Assembly (NCBI GenBank): GCA_035944555.1
Contig: DASZAY010000022.1
Location: 62,001 to 126,000 of the forward strand
Direction: 5' to 3'
From: CADCWK01 sp035944555
Lineage (GTDB): Bacteria > Chloroflexota > Chloroflexia > Thermomicrobiales > UBA6265
Length of the DNA stretch: 64,000 nucleotides
The notes beneath the pieces are model-generated. The model ran no database searches, was not told the DNA's origin, and worked only from the letters and a program-made list of their open reading frames with translations. Below, piece after piece: positions 36,518 through 45,349 of this stretch; the first letter of the stretch is position 1; each line of letters begins with the position of its first letter. The position numbers and the translations under genes were made by a program.

Positions 36518-37507
36518 ATGGCACCGGAGACCCGGGATCATGGTGACCCGCCACCATCGGTCGTCATTACCGCCATCCGCTCGCTCGTGCAGGACCGGTT
36601 CGGCTTCGGTCCGGACACCGGCGTCCGGCTGATCCGGTCGCTGACCAACGACGTCTACGCCATCGACGATCCTCGTGTTGGCCGCGCGGCCGTACTCAAG
36701 GTTTACGGCCCGGGCTGACGCACGGCGGCGGACGTCCGGTGGGAGGTCGACCTGCTCGACCATCTGCACGACCGGGAGATCCTCGTCGCACCGGTCATTC
36801 GCGGACGCGACGGGGCCGCCGTGCAGTCGATCCGGCTCGGCGGCGTGGACCGGGTGGCGGTCCTCTCCGGTCTCCTGCCCGGGCGGAAGCCGACTCCACC
36901 GTTCACACCCGGGCTGTACGAGCGCGAGGAGCGGGCCGTCGCCCGGCTCCACGCCGCGCTGGACGACCTTCGTTCTCATCATCCCCGCCCGGCACTGGAT
37001 CTCCGGTTGCTCGTCACCGAGCCGGTCCGACTCGCCCTGGAACGCCTGGATCATGACGACGGCGCCAGGCTCGCGGAGGTGGCCGGGGGGATCGCGGGCC
37101 GGATCACCACCCTTGCCGCCCACGGGCTGGACGAGGGTCCGTGTCATGGGGACGTGACCTTCGACAACATCCACATGACTGGCGACGGGCAGTTCGGCTG
37201 GCTGGACTTCGACAGCGGCGGCTCCGGCTGGCGAGCCATCGATCTGCAGGGCTGGGCCTCACTGGAAGCGGACACCACCGCGCTGGGCGCGGCCTTCCGC
37301 GCTGGCTACCAGTCAGCCCGCCCCCTGCCGGACGCTGACTGGGCGGCGGCCCCGTGGCTGACCTTGGCGCAGGACGTCTGGAGCACCGGCGTCGAGCTGC
37401 GCATGCGTCCCGACCGGCAGGACCCGGAAGCGACCGTCGAGTGGCTCCGCATGACGACGCGCACGCTGATTGGCCGCGTCGATCGGCTCTCCGGTGAGCG
37501 TGCATGA
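36518..37507 (+). pseudogene. Aminoglycoside phosphotransferase-like kinase gene split by an in-frame TGA
   Basis: From ATG 36518 (AGGAG upstream) the frame encodes the start of an APH-type kinase up to VLKVYGPG, then TGA at 36716-36718. It continues in the same frame with RTAADVRWEVDLLDHL to the catalytic loop CHGDVTFDNIHM, the metal site WLDFDSG and a normal end at 37507. One base change (TGA to TGG) would restore a Trp in the GPGWR pattern I expect in such kinases (recalled, not aligned). The restored length is 329 residues. The TGA is followed by C, as in the interrupted permease 5 kb upstream. Recent nonsense mutation, sequence error and readthrough are all open. Confidence 0.75.
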
Positions 37508-37509
37508 CG

Positions 37510-37534
37510 GGTCCGGAGTGTGCCGTACCGGACC
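37510..37534 (+). terminator. Weak hairpin after the phosphotransferase gene
   Basis: GGTCCGG and CCGGACC form a 7-bp stem with an 11-base loop immediately after the stop, followed by ACAATAT. A weak terminator candidate. Confidence 0.35.
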
Positions 37535-37595
37535 ACAATATCCGGAAGTTCTGCTACGGTAGTGATTCAAGCGCATCCCGTGGTCAGCGTCACGG

Positions 37596-39491
37596 ATGAT
37601 TGGCGGTCCGCCGCTACCCGGGCTCCAGGCAATGCTCCCCAGTCGATTTCCTGTCCTGATGCGACCTGACCCCGCGGCTGGGGGTAGCAGTGAGCCCGGC
37701 CCTGTCGCAGACCAGCCGTCGACCGACGACAAGCGCATCGCCGCGGCCCGTGCCTGGTACGCGATTCACCTTGAGGGGTGCGTCGACCGGCTCATGGTGA
37801 GCCTCGCGCCCCGGCAGAACCCGGACGCCAGTCCGCCCTTCGTCCGGTCCCGGCTGCACGGCGCTGTCCGCGGCATCATCGCCTCGATGTTCCTGCCGGC
37901 ATCTACCCACGTCATCGAGATCGACATCGGCCGGACCCTGGCCGAGCTCTACGCTCCGTCGATCGAGTCGGCCCACCTGGTCCGGACCGCCCTGGTCGAC
38001 GCCATGACGACCGACCTGCCGGCCCCCATGCTCCCGCTGGTCCAGGACCGCCTCAACCGGACGCTGACCGACGTCCTCTGGGGGATCGCCCGCAACGGGA
38101 TGGTGGCGAGGACGCCAGCTGATCCTGCGTCGGCACCCTCGACACGAGACCGGCTCACCGGTTCGGCGGACGGCTCGGACGGAACGCCCGTCATCGATGC
38201 CGCGTGGTGCCGGACGTTCGCCGCCTACTACCCCGGCACAGTGCTCATCAGCGACATCGAATCGGGTGATCTCGTCGCGGCCAGTCCTCACGTCGAAGGT
38301 CTGCTCGGATACACGGTCGAGGAGTTCGATCAGCTCACGGACGAGACGCTGATGAGCCCGGACTCGCCCGACGACGACTACGACCAGGGAATCGACCTGC
38401 TGGCCGGGCGAATCGACCTGGTCGAGCGCATGGCCCGCTTCATTCGCAAGGATGGACAGGTCATCTCGGTCGACCTCCGCTTCTGGGTCATGGGCAAGCC
38501 GGGCAGCAGTCCCCGGTACATGTTCACCGAGATGCGCCCGACAGGCTCGGACGAGACGGTCTGGCTGGAGTCGGACCGCCGGTTCCGCCACCTCGCGCAA
38601 CTGACCCACGATGCCCTGGTGATCGTCGACGGGAAGGGGCGGGTGCGCTACGCCAACCCGGGGACCGAGCGGGCACTGGGCATCGTGCCGGAGCACGCGA
38701 CCGGGATGTCACTGATCGACCTGGCCCTGCCCGACGACCGGTGCGTCGTCGAGTCGTTCATCCGCGATCTCCGTGATGGACCGCCCCGGGCGACTGGCCG
38801 GGTGGAAGTTCGCCTCCAGCGCCAGGACGGCCTGTGGCGCTGGTTCGAGCTGACCGGGACCAACCTCCTGGACGTCACGGGGATGAACGGCCTCACGATC
38901 CAGGCCCGGGAGATCTCGGCGCACAAGGAGCTGGCGGCGCTGCTCGAGGAGCAGGCCGTGCTCGACCCGCTGACCGGGATCCGCAACCGCCGCGGGATCC
39001 ACCAGCGACTGGATCAGGAGATCGCCCGGTTCGTGAGGACCGGCGAATCCGCGGCGGTGATGTACATCGATCTCGACGGGTTCAAGGCGATCAACGATCA
39101 CTTCGGCCATACGGTCGGAGACGATTTCCTCGTCGAGATCGGGCGGCGCCTGGTCAACGTCCTCGATCCCGACAGCCTCGCCGGGCGGGTCGGTGGGGAT
39201 GAGTTCGTCGTGATCATGCCTTCCGCGACGCTGTCCCGGGCACTCGACGTCGCCGAGCGGATCATCGCCGCGCTGGTCGCGCCATTCCCGTACGAGGGCG
39301 AGTCGCTGACCATCGGCTGCGGGCTCGGGCTGGTCATGCTGGAACACCCCGACCACACGGTCGCGTCCCTGCTGGCGGCGGCTGACGCGGCGCTGTACCG
39401 GGCCAAGGCACGACGCGACGGCCACCCCGAGATTGGCCGGGACGAGCCGGCTCCCCTGGTATCCCCCACCGGCCAGGATGGGATGCCGTAG
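37596..39491 (+). CDS. PAS-PAS-GGDEF diguanylate cyclase
   Basis: A 631-residue cytoplasmic signalling protein. An N-terminal helical region of ~180 residues of unknown type is followed by two PAS domains (about residues 205-320 and 328-445) and a GGDEF domain (about 455-610). The GGDEF has LDPLTGIRNRRGI, DLDGFKAINDHFGH and an intact GRVGGDEF active site, so it should make c-di-GMP. The RxxD inhibitory site just before the active site is absent, so product inhibition may be lacking. No transmembrane segment. Other in-frame ATGs (37632, 37659) are possible starts. Confidence 0.88.
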   Translation: MIGGPPLPGLQAMLPSRFPVLMRPDPAAGGSSEPGPVADQPSTDDKRIAAARAWYAIHLEGCVDRLMVSLAPRQNPDASPPFVRSRLHGAVRGIIASMFLPASTHVIEIDIGRTLAELYAPSIESAHLVRTALVDAMTTDLPAPMLPLVQDRLNRTLTDVLWGIARNGMVARTPADPASAPSTRDRLTGSADGSDGTPVIDAAWCRTFAAYYPGTVLISDIESGDLVAASPHVEGLLGYTVEEFDQLTDETLMSPDSPDDDYDQGIDLLAGRIDLVERMARFIRKDGQVISVDLRFWVMGKPGSSPRYMFTEMRPTGSDETVWLESDRRFRHLAQLTHDALVIVDGKGRVRYANPGTERALGIVPEHATGMSLIDLALPDDRCVVESFIRDLRDGPPRATGRVEVRLQRQDGLWRWFELTGTNLLDVTGMNGLTIQAREISAHKELAALLEEQAVLDPLTGIRNRRGIHQRLDQEIARFVRTGESAAVMYIDLDGFKAINDHFGHTVGDDFLVEIGRRLVNVLDPDSLAGRVGGDEFVVIMPSATLSRALDVAERIIAALVAPFPYEGESLTIGCGLGLVMLEHPDHTVASLLAAADAALYRAKARRDGHPEIGRDEPAPLVSPTGQDGMP

Positions 39492-39813
39492 CCGGAGGAC
39501 ACCAGGATCGCCTCCCGGCATGGTTGCCGACCGCCGAACGGCTGATGCCGATTGTACGGAACGGCGAATTAGCCGTAACGTTGCATCGACCAGCAACGGT
39601 TACCATAAGAGGACATCCGGTCGAACACGTCGCCGGATGTCCTTCGTCCACGCTGGTCGTTGACTGCGCGGCGATCCCGGACCACCGCGCGGTGGTTCCC
39701 CGCGCCCCTCGCTGACGATCTGGCATGGCGCCTGAGCCCCGGCACAACGGGCTGCAGCGGAGCGCAACGAGCGCGCCCCGCCGAAGTCTGGCCGGTCACC
39801 GGACAGGAAACTC
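39492..39813. other. Gap with a series of inverted repeats
   Basis: 322 bases between the GGDEF gene and the second importer operon. In order they hold ACGGCGAATTAGCCGT (39561-39576, near-palindrome), CGTTGC/GCAACG (39579-39598) and a terminator-like hairpin (39610-39643). These could be operator, leader and terminator or attenuator. No gene is seen. Confidence 0.45.
39610..39643 (+). terminator. Terminator or attenuator before the second importer operon
   Basis: A perfect 11-bp stem (AGGACATCCGG and its complement) with a 12-base loop, followed by TCG. It lies 119 bp past the GGDEF stop and 170 bp before the binding-protein gene. Confidence 0.55.
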
Positions 39814-41103
39814 ATGAATACACGCTGGCGTGTACGTCTGCTTCCCCTGGCGGCGACCCCGTTGCTGCTGACCGGATGCACGGTCCCGGCACAGTTCCGC
39901 AGTCGGTCTGACCCGGATGCCGTCACCCTCTGGTACTGGAATCGCTCGATCGAGCCGGAGCTCTTCCGCCAGTACGAGCGCGACCACCCCGGCGTCCGGA
40001 TCGACGATCAGATTATCGGTGGTGATTACTCGGCCAAGCTCCGGACCGTGCTGGCCGGACAGACGGCCATCCCCGACATCGTGGCCTTCAACGACAACAT
40101 CGCGACGTACTTCCGGGCCGAGGAGCAGTTTGCCGACCTGTACGAGTACGGGCTGGGCGAGGTCGAGAACCAGTATCTCGGATGGAAGTGGGGCGCCGGC
40201 GTGACGCCCAGCGGCAAGCTGATGGGCTTTCCGATGGATACGGGCCCAATCGCGCTGTTCTACCGGGCCGACCTCTTCGAGCAGGCCGGACTGCCAAGCG
40301 ACCCGGACGAGGTTTCGGCTCGAATGTCGACCTGGGAGGATTTCTACGCCGCCGGACAGCAGCTCCAGTCCGCCATCCCCGGCACGTTCCTCCTGGACAG
40401 CGCCAACGAGGTCTACATCTCCAGTCTGCGGCAGAGTGCGGACTACTACGTCACGCGGGACGATCTCTACATCGGCGACGGCGAGTCGGTACGCCGGTCG
40501 TGGAACCTTGGCGTCCAGGCGGCACAGCTCGGCGTGGTCGCCCGGACCAATACCTTCACCAGCGACTGGAGCGCCGCCGCGACCACCGGCGCCCTGGCGA
40601 CGTTCGTCAATGCCGTCTGGATGAAGGCGGTCCTCGCCGATTCGGCGGCGGACACAGCGGGACGCTGGCGCGTAGCGCAGGCGCCGGGCGGCGCCGGCAA
40701 CCGGGGCGGGTCATTCCTCGGCGTGACGCAGGCCAGTCAGAAGAAGGAGCTGGCCGCCGACATCATCCGCTCCATCCAGTCGCCGGCCGGGCAGGTCGTG
40801 GGCTACACGTCCCTCGACCTCTACCCAGCCGCCCCGGCCGCGCTCACGGACCCGGCGCTGCAGCAGCCGGAGAAGTTCTACGGAGGCCAGAATACCAACG
40901 AGGTCTTCGCCATCGCGGCCGAGAACGTCCCTGACTTCTACTACAGCGGCGCGGATGACGTCCTCCATCCTATCTTCACCGACGAGATGACCAACGTTGC
41001 GATCCTCGGCAAGGACCCGGAACAGGCCTGGGCCGACGCCCAGTCACAGGTCCGTCGCGAAGTGCGCCACAAGATGCCGTGGGTCCGGTTCGAGGAGGCA
41101 TAG
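39814..41103 (+). CDS. Sugar-type ABC substrate-binding lipoprotein
   Basis: A 429-residue family 1 binding protein with a Sec signal ending in the lipobox LTGC (Cys about residue 22), then VTLWYWNRSIEPE and a full solute-binding fold. Export is by the lipoprotein route, unlike the Tat-exported binding protein of the first importer. It is first in an operon with two permeases. The ligand is presumed carbohydrate. Confidence 0.9.
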   Translation: MNTRWRVRLLPLAATPLLLTGCTVPAQFRSRSDPDAVTLWYWNRSIEPELFRQYERDHPGVRIDDQIIGGDYSAKLRTVLAGQTAIPDIVAFNDNIATYFRAEEQFADLYEYGLGEVENQYLGWKWGAGVTPSGKLMGFPMDTGPIALFYRADLFEQAGLPSDPDEVSARMSTWEDFYAAGQQLQSAIPGTFLLDSANEVYISSLRQSADYYVTRDDLYIGDGESVRRSWNLGVQAAQLGVVARTNTFTSDWSAAATTGALATFVNAVWMKAVLADSAADTAGRWRVAQAPGGAGNRGGSFLGVTQASQKKELAADIIRSIQSPAGQVVGYTSLDLYPAAPAALTDPALQQPEKFYGGQNTNEVFAIAAENVPDFYYSGADDVLHPIFTDEMTNVAILGKDPEQAWADAQSQVRREVRHKMPWVRFEEA

Positions 41104-41107
41104 GTCG

Positions 41108-42079
41108 ATGACGACGACAGACATCTCCCCGGCGGCGCAGCCTGCCGGGACGACGCCGGGCAGCGGACTCGGGACGATCCAGGAACCGGCGATCAGTGCC
41201 CTCACGAAGTTCCGCCAGCGCTACATGGCACAGTACATCGCGATCGCGCCGTTCTATATCCTCTTTGCCATCTTCGGACTGTTCCCCATCATCTTTGCGC
41301 TCTATCTCGCCTTTCAGAACTGGGACGGCATCGCCCCGATGGAATACGTCGGGCTGGCCCAGTTCGAGTATCTCCTTACGGACCGGCTGTTCTATGACTC
41401 GGTTCTCAACACCCTGATCATCTGGGTGCTCTCGACCGTGCCGATGCTGGCCTTCGCGCTGGTGCTCGCGTTCATGCTCAACCAGTCGATCCGCGGCAAG
41501 TCGCTGTACCGGATCGGCTTCTTCATCCCCAACGTGACGTCGATCGTGGCGATCGCGATCGTGTTCGGCTCGCTGTTCGGCAACCAGTTCGGCCTGATCA
41601 ATGCCCTGCTCCGATCGATCGGCGCCGACCAGATCGGCTGGTTGACCAGTGACTGGGGCATCAAGCTCACCGTCGCCGCGATGGTGATCTGGCGATGGAC
41701 GGGCTACAACGCCATCATCTATCTGGCCGGGTTGCAGGCCATCCCCGACGATCTCTACGACGCCGCCAAGGTCGACGGCGCCGACACCTGGCGACTGTTC
41801 AGGGACATCACCATCCCGCTGCTCCGGCCGGTGATCCTCTTCACGGTCATCACCTCGACCATTGGCGGGCTGCAGATCTTCACCGAGCCCCAGGTGCTGT
41901 TCGGCGACTCCTCCGGCGGCCCCGGGTCGGCCGGGCAGACGATGGTGCTCTACCTCTACGACCAGGCGTTCGTCCAGAACCAGTTCGGCTACGGCGCCGC
42001 CGTCGGATGGGGCATCTTCGTGGTCGTTCTTGCCTTCTCGATCATCAACTGGCGCGTGCTGAACCGCCCGGCCGACTAG
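41108..42079 (+). CDS. Sugar ABC transporter permease (MalF-type)
   Basis: A 323-residue permease with six transmembrane helices and the EAA loop YDAAKVDGADTWRLFRDITI. ATG 41108 follows GAGGAGG that lies within the end of the binding-protein gene, so translation is coupled. No ATPase gene is in the operon. Confidence 0.92.
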   Translation: MTTTDISPAAQPAGTTPGSGLGTIQEPAISALTKFRQRYMAQYIAIAPFYILFAIFGLFPIIFALYLAFQNWDGIAPMEYVGLAQFEYLLTDRLFYDSVLNTLIIWVLSTVPMLAFALVLAFMLNQSIRGKSLYRIGFFIPNVTSIVAIAIVFGSLFGNQFGLINALLRSIGADQIGWLTSDWGIKLTVAAMVIWRWTGYNAIIYLAGLQAIPDDLYDAAKVDGADTWRLFRDITIPLLRPVILFTVITSTIGGLQIFTEPQVLFGDSSGGPGSAGQTMVLYLYDQAFVQNQFGYGAAVGWGIFVVVLAFSIINWRVLNRPAD

Positions 42080-42166
42080 TCACGCGCAACCACGCATCGT
42101 GGCTGTCGCGCCCATACCTCACCCTACCCAACGCCACGCGCCGTCGCGTAGCCCCGGAGTCTGCCC

Positions 42167-42994
42167 ATGCATCGCCTGACCCCCGGTAAGGTCGTCTTTC
42201 ACGTCGTGCTGCTGCTCGGTGTGCTGATCTCGCTGTTCCCGTTCTACTGGCTGCTCGTGATGGCCACGGGGACGGAGACTGATATCTATGCCTATCCCCC
42301 GCGGCTGATTCCTGGCGGCCACCTGATCGACAACATCAACACGGTCCGCGACGCGGTGAACCTGCCGCTGGCCTTCCTGAATACGGTCATCGTCGCCGTG
42401 CTGACGACAGCACTGACCCTGTTCTTCTCGTCGCTGGCCGGGTTCACCTTCGCCCGGTTCCGCTTCCCGGGTCGCAACGTGCTATTCGTGCTGCTGCTCC
42501 TCACCATGGCGCTGCCGTCCCAGCTGGGCACGATCCCGAGCTTCGTGATCATGTCGGAGCTCCAGTGGGTCGGCACGCTCCAGGCGCTGATCGTGCCCGG
42601 CGTCGCCGGAGCATTCGGCATCTTCTGGATGCGGCAGTTCGCACTCGGCGCCATCCCGCAGGACCTGGTCGATGCGGGCCGGGTCGACGGCTGCAACTAC
42701 TGGCAGCTCTACACCAACGTCGCGCTGCCGCTGCTCCGGCCGGCGCTGGCCTTCCTCGGAATCTTCACCTTCATCACCACCTGGAACGACTACTTCTGGC
42801 CGCTGATCGTGCTGGTCAACCCGGACGTGATGACACTGCAGGTCGCGCTGTCCCAGCTCCAGGGCGTCTATGAGACGGACTACGCCGCGGTCATGGCCGG
42901 GACGCTGATCTCGACCCTACCGCTGATCGTGATCTTCATCCTTGGCGCCCGCCACTTCATCGGCAACATCGCCGCCGGAGCGCTCAAGGCCTAA
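42167..42994 (+). CDS. Sugar ABC transporter permease (MalG-type)
   Basis: A 275-residue permease with six transmembrane helices and the EAA loop VDAGRVDGCNYWQLYTNVAL. It is third in the operon after an 87-bp gap and ends before a strong terminator. A shared ATPase encoded elsewhere is needed. Confidence 0.91.
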   Translation: MHRLTPGKVVFHVVLLLGVLISLFPFYWLLVMATGTETDIYAYPPRLIPGGHLIDNINTVRDAVNLPLAFLNTVIVAVLTTALTLFFSSLAGFTFARFRFPGRNVLFVLLLLTMALPSQLGTIPSFVIMSELQWVGTLQALIVPGVAGAFGIFWMRQFALGAIPQDLVDAGRVDGCNYWQLYTNVALPLLRPALAFLGIFTFITTWNDYFWPLIVLVNPDVMTLQVALSQLQGVYETDYAAVMAGTLISTLPLIVIFILGARHFIGNIAAGALKA

Positions 42995-43017
42995 CGCCGC
43001 GGCCGCCGGGACCGAGA

Positions 43018-43055
43018 GGAGGACGACCACCGCGGGAAACCGGTGGTCGTCCTCC
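43018..43055. terminator. Terminator after the second importer operon
   Basis: A perfect 15-bp stem (GGAGGACGACCACCG and its complement) with an 8-base loop between two convergent genes. Confidence 0.85.
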
Positions 43056-43080
43056 GGTCCATGCCTCTGGCAGCGACGGC

Positions 43081-44025
43081 TCATCCCCGGTCCCGGGCGA
43101 ACCAGTCCAGCGTCTCGCGAATGGCGTCCGGGTAGGGCGTCGGGTGGAAGGGGCCGAACGCCTGCTGGAACCGGGACGTGTCCGCGACGAAGGGCTGCGT
43201 GAGCTGGTAGGAGATCTCCCGCGATTCCCGGACGTACGACGAGAACAGGCCGACCAGCCGCAGCATGGCCGGGGAGGTGGCGGCGACCTTCGCGGGCCGC
43301 TCCAGCCCGGCGAAGACCAGCTCCAGAAACGCCCGCACGGACGTCGGCTCCGCGGCGGGCAGATGCCAGACCTGCCCGTCCGCCTCGGGGCGCTCGCCAA
43401 GGATGACCAGCGCGCGGGCCATGTCGGGGAGATAGTTGAACTGGTGCGTGACGTCGAGCGGACCCGGCCAGCGGACCGTCTTTCCCGTCAGCGCCGCCCG
43501 GAAGACGATGTCGCCGGCGATCGTCGCCGTACCGCCGGGTCCGAAGTAGTCCGATGACCGCCCGATCGCGACGGACAGCCGACCGGCCTCGTGCTCCTCC
43601 ATCAGCCGCCGGGCCATCCCGATCCTGACCTGGCCCTTGCGGCTGGTCGCCTGCTCGGGGGTCGCCTCGGACATCGGTCCCGCGGTCGGTCCGTACATAT
43701 AGAGATTGTCGGCGAAGACGAGCCGGGCGCCGGCGGCCGTGGCGCCGGCGATGACCGCCTCCGTCATGGTCGGGAACTCCTGCTCCCAGCGGGAGTAGGC
43801 CGGCTGGGCGGCGTGATAGACGACCCCGGCTCCGGCGCAGGCGGCGATGGCGCCGGCACTGGTCGAGACATCGGCGCGGAGTCGCTCGACACCGTCGGGC
43901 ACGCGCGCGCCGTTGCCCCGGCTCACGGCACGGACCCGGAGCCCGCGCGCGACGAGATGCCGAACGATCGCCGAGCCGGTCCCACCCGTCGCACCGAGCA
44001 CGACGTGTAGCGGTCTGCTGTCCAT
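43081..44025 (-). CDS. NAD-dependent epimerase/dehydratase (extended SDR)
   Basis: A 314-residue extended SDR with the N-terminal VLGATGGTGSAIVRHL nucleotide-binding motif. The LYMYG region replaces the usual YxxxK pattern (DNLYMYGPTAG), and a substrate-binding C-terminal half follows. ATG 44025 is the family start. The gene lies downstream of the MerR-type regulator, with its own 19-bp-spaced promoter at 44147-44177, so it is probably part of that regulator's response. Substrate unknown. Confidence 0.85.
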   Translation of the reverse strand: MDSRPLHVVLGATGGTGSAIVRHLVARGLRVRAVSRGNGARVPDGVERLRADVSTSAGAIAACAGAGVVYHAAQPAYSRWEQEFPTMTEAVIAGATAAGARLVFADNLYMYGPTAGPMSEATPEQATSRKGQVRIGMARRLMEEHEAGRLSVAIGRSSDYFGPGGTATIAGDIVFRAALTGKTVRWPGPLDVTHQFNYLPDMARALVILGERPEADGQVWHLPAAEPTSVRAFLELVFAGLERPAKVAATSPAMLRLVGLFSSYVRESREISYQLTQPFVADTSRFQQAFGPFHPTPYPDAIRETLDWFARDRG

Positions 44026-44146
44026 GAATGGTTGTCCCGTCGTCGATCCGGACCGGTCCAGGTCTGGTCTGGCTGTACGGGCCGGGTTCGCGCGGTGGCG
44101 GTCACCCTGACGCCGTCCGCGACCGGATCCCCGACCGCCGCTGACG

Positions 44147-44177
44147 ACGGTAGACCCTGCCACGGTGAGAGGGTCAA
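44147..44177 (-). promoter_or_regulatory. MerR-type promoter of the epimerase gene
   Basis: On the minus strand TTGACC (44172-44177) and TACCGT (44147-44152) are 19 bp apart, the long spacing used by MerR activators. The spacer is a dyad (arms CTCTCAC and GTGGCAG, imperfect) very similar to the one before merR. Confidence 0.62.
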
Positions 44178-45073
44178 GCGGGCAGCGGGACATCCAGCCG
44201 GCGGATGTTCGCCGCGGAATCGGCCAGCGGGACCTGGAGCTCGACGACGAAGGCACCGAGGTTCTCCGGGTTCCGGTCGACGTGGTCGTTCTCCCGGCCG
44301 AACAGGTGGACCTCCCGGAACGGGCCGGAGGTCGCGAGGCCGTTGGCACCGACCCACGTGTACAGGGCGGAGATCGCCAACGGGATGTCGTAGGCACTCC
44401 CGCTGTGGACCACCGTCGCCATCGCCGGGGTCGCCGGCAACTCCCGGAGCGTCAGCCGATCGGCGCCGATCCGGAGTGGCGTCCCGGGGATTGCGCTGAT
44501 CGCGACCGCCGTCTCGGTGTCGATGTCCCGGTCCAGGTATTCGACGTCGTGATAGAACGCGTACTCCGGTAGCGCCGGCTCGATCCCGTTCCGGGCGAGC
44601 CCCTCGTACAGCTCGTCGTAGAGGGCGCAGCGGTACATCGCCATCGCGGACACGTCGGGCACGATCGCCCGGGTCGACGCGATCGGCTGGGCCGGGACGT
44701 CCTTGACGACGACGTCATATGGGGACGGCTTGCCCTCCGTCTCGATCTGGCGGAGACGGGCCTCGACCCGTGCCAGCCACAGCCGGCCCTCTTTCAGTTG
44801 CCGCTCCAGGTCGGCGCGCCGGATCGCCAGCATGCCGTGGAACTCGGCGACGGGCAGATCGTCCGCTAGGAGCCGCGTGATCTGCCCAAGCGACAGGCCG
44901 AGATCACGCAGGGCCAGGATCCGGTTCAGCCGGGACAGCTGGTCGATCGAGTAGTACCGGTAGCCGGTCTGATCATCGATCCCGGCCGGCCGGAGGATCC
45001 CGATGGCGTCGTAGTGGCGGAGCATCCGGATCGAGATCTGGGCTAGCCGCGAGAATTCACCGATCCTGAGCAT
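44174..45073 (-). CDS. MerR-family activator with GyrI-like ligand domain
   Basis: A 299-residue regulator with the MerR winged helix (MLRIGEFSRLAQISIRMLRH, then YDAIGILRP and TGYRYY), a long coiled-coil dimer helix and a C-terminal GyrI/SOUL-like domain that usually binds small hydrophobic or cationic compounds (BmrR-like). The ATG at 45073 follows GGAGG. Its promoter has the 19-bp spacer and a near-perfect 23-bp dyad, so it is self-regulated. The promoter of the next gene downstream overlaps its stop. Confidence 0.92.
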   Translation of the reverse strand: MLRIGEFSRLAQISIRMLRHYDAIGILRPAGIDDQTGYRYYSIDQLSRLNRILALRDLGLSLGQITRLLADDLPVAEFHGMLAIRRADLERQLKEGRLWLARVEARLRQIETEGKPSPYDVVVKDVPAQPIASTRAIVPDVSAMAMYRCALYDELYEGLARNGIEPALPEYAFYHDVEYLDRDIDTETAVAISAIPGTPLRIGADRLTLRELPATPAMATVVHSGSAYDIPLAISALYTWVGANGLATSGPFREVHLFGRENDHVDRNPENLGAFVVELQVPLADSAANIRRLDVPLPA

Positions 45074-45108
45074 GCCGCCTCCATTGACCGGACCCATGTC
45101 GTCCCGGA

Positions 45109-45139
45109 GAGATAGACCCTCACACGGTGTGAGAGTCAA
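45109..45139 (-). promoter_or_regulatory. MerR-type self-promoter
   Basis: TTGACT (45134-45139) and TATCTC (45109-45114) on the minus strand have a 19-bp spacer. The dyad at 45115-45137 (CTCACAC/GTGTGAG arms with one mismatched outer pair) fills it. This is the classic MerR operator-in-spacer design. Confidence 0.75.
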
Positions 45140-45349
45140 CCCCTCACGGATGGTCGATCGCGCCCGGTACCGGCGCCTGGAACCAGGATCCGCGACCCAC
45201 GGTCCAGCCAGGCTGGATCAGACCGAGGTCAGGGAGACATCCGAACGACCAGAAACCCGGCGGATGATGCCACGCCCAACCACTGGCACGGCCCGAACAT
45301 TGCGTCCGGCTCATCATCCACGCGACCACCCACACGGAAGGACCTCCTC

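Noticed and set aside
31262..37507. Genome-wide reassignment of TGA to Trp
   Set aside because: Most genes in the window end in TGA at family-appropriate lengths and Trp is always TGG elsewhere, so only local events can explain the two internal TGAs.
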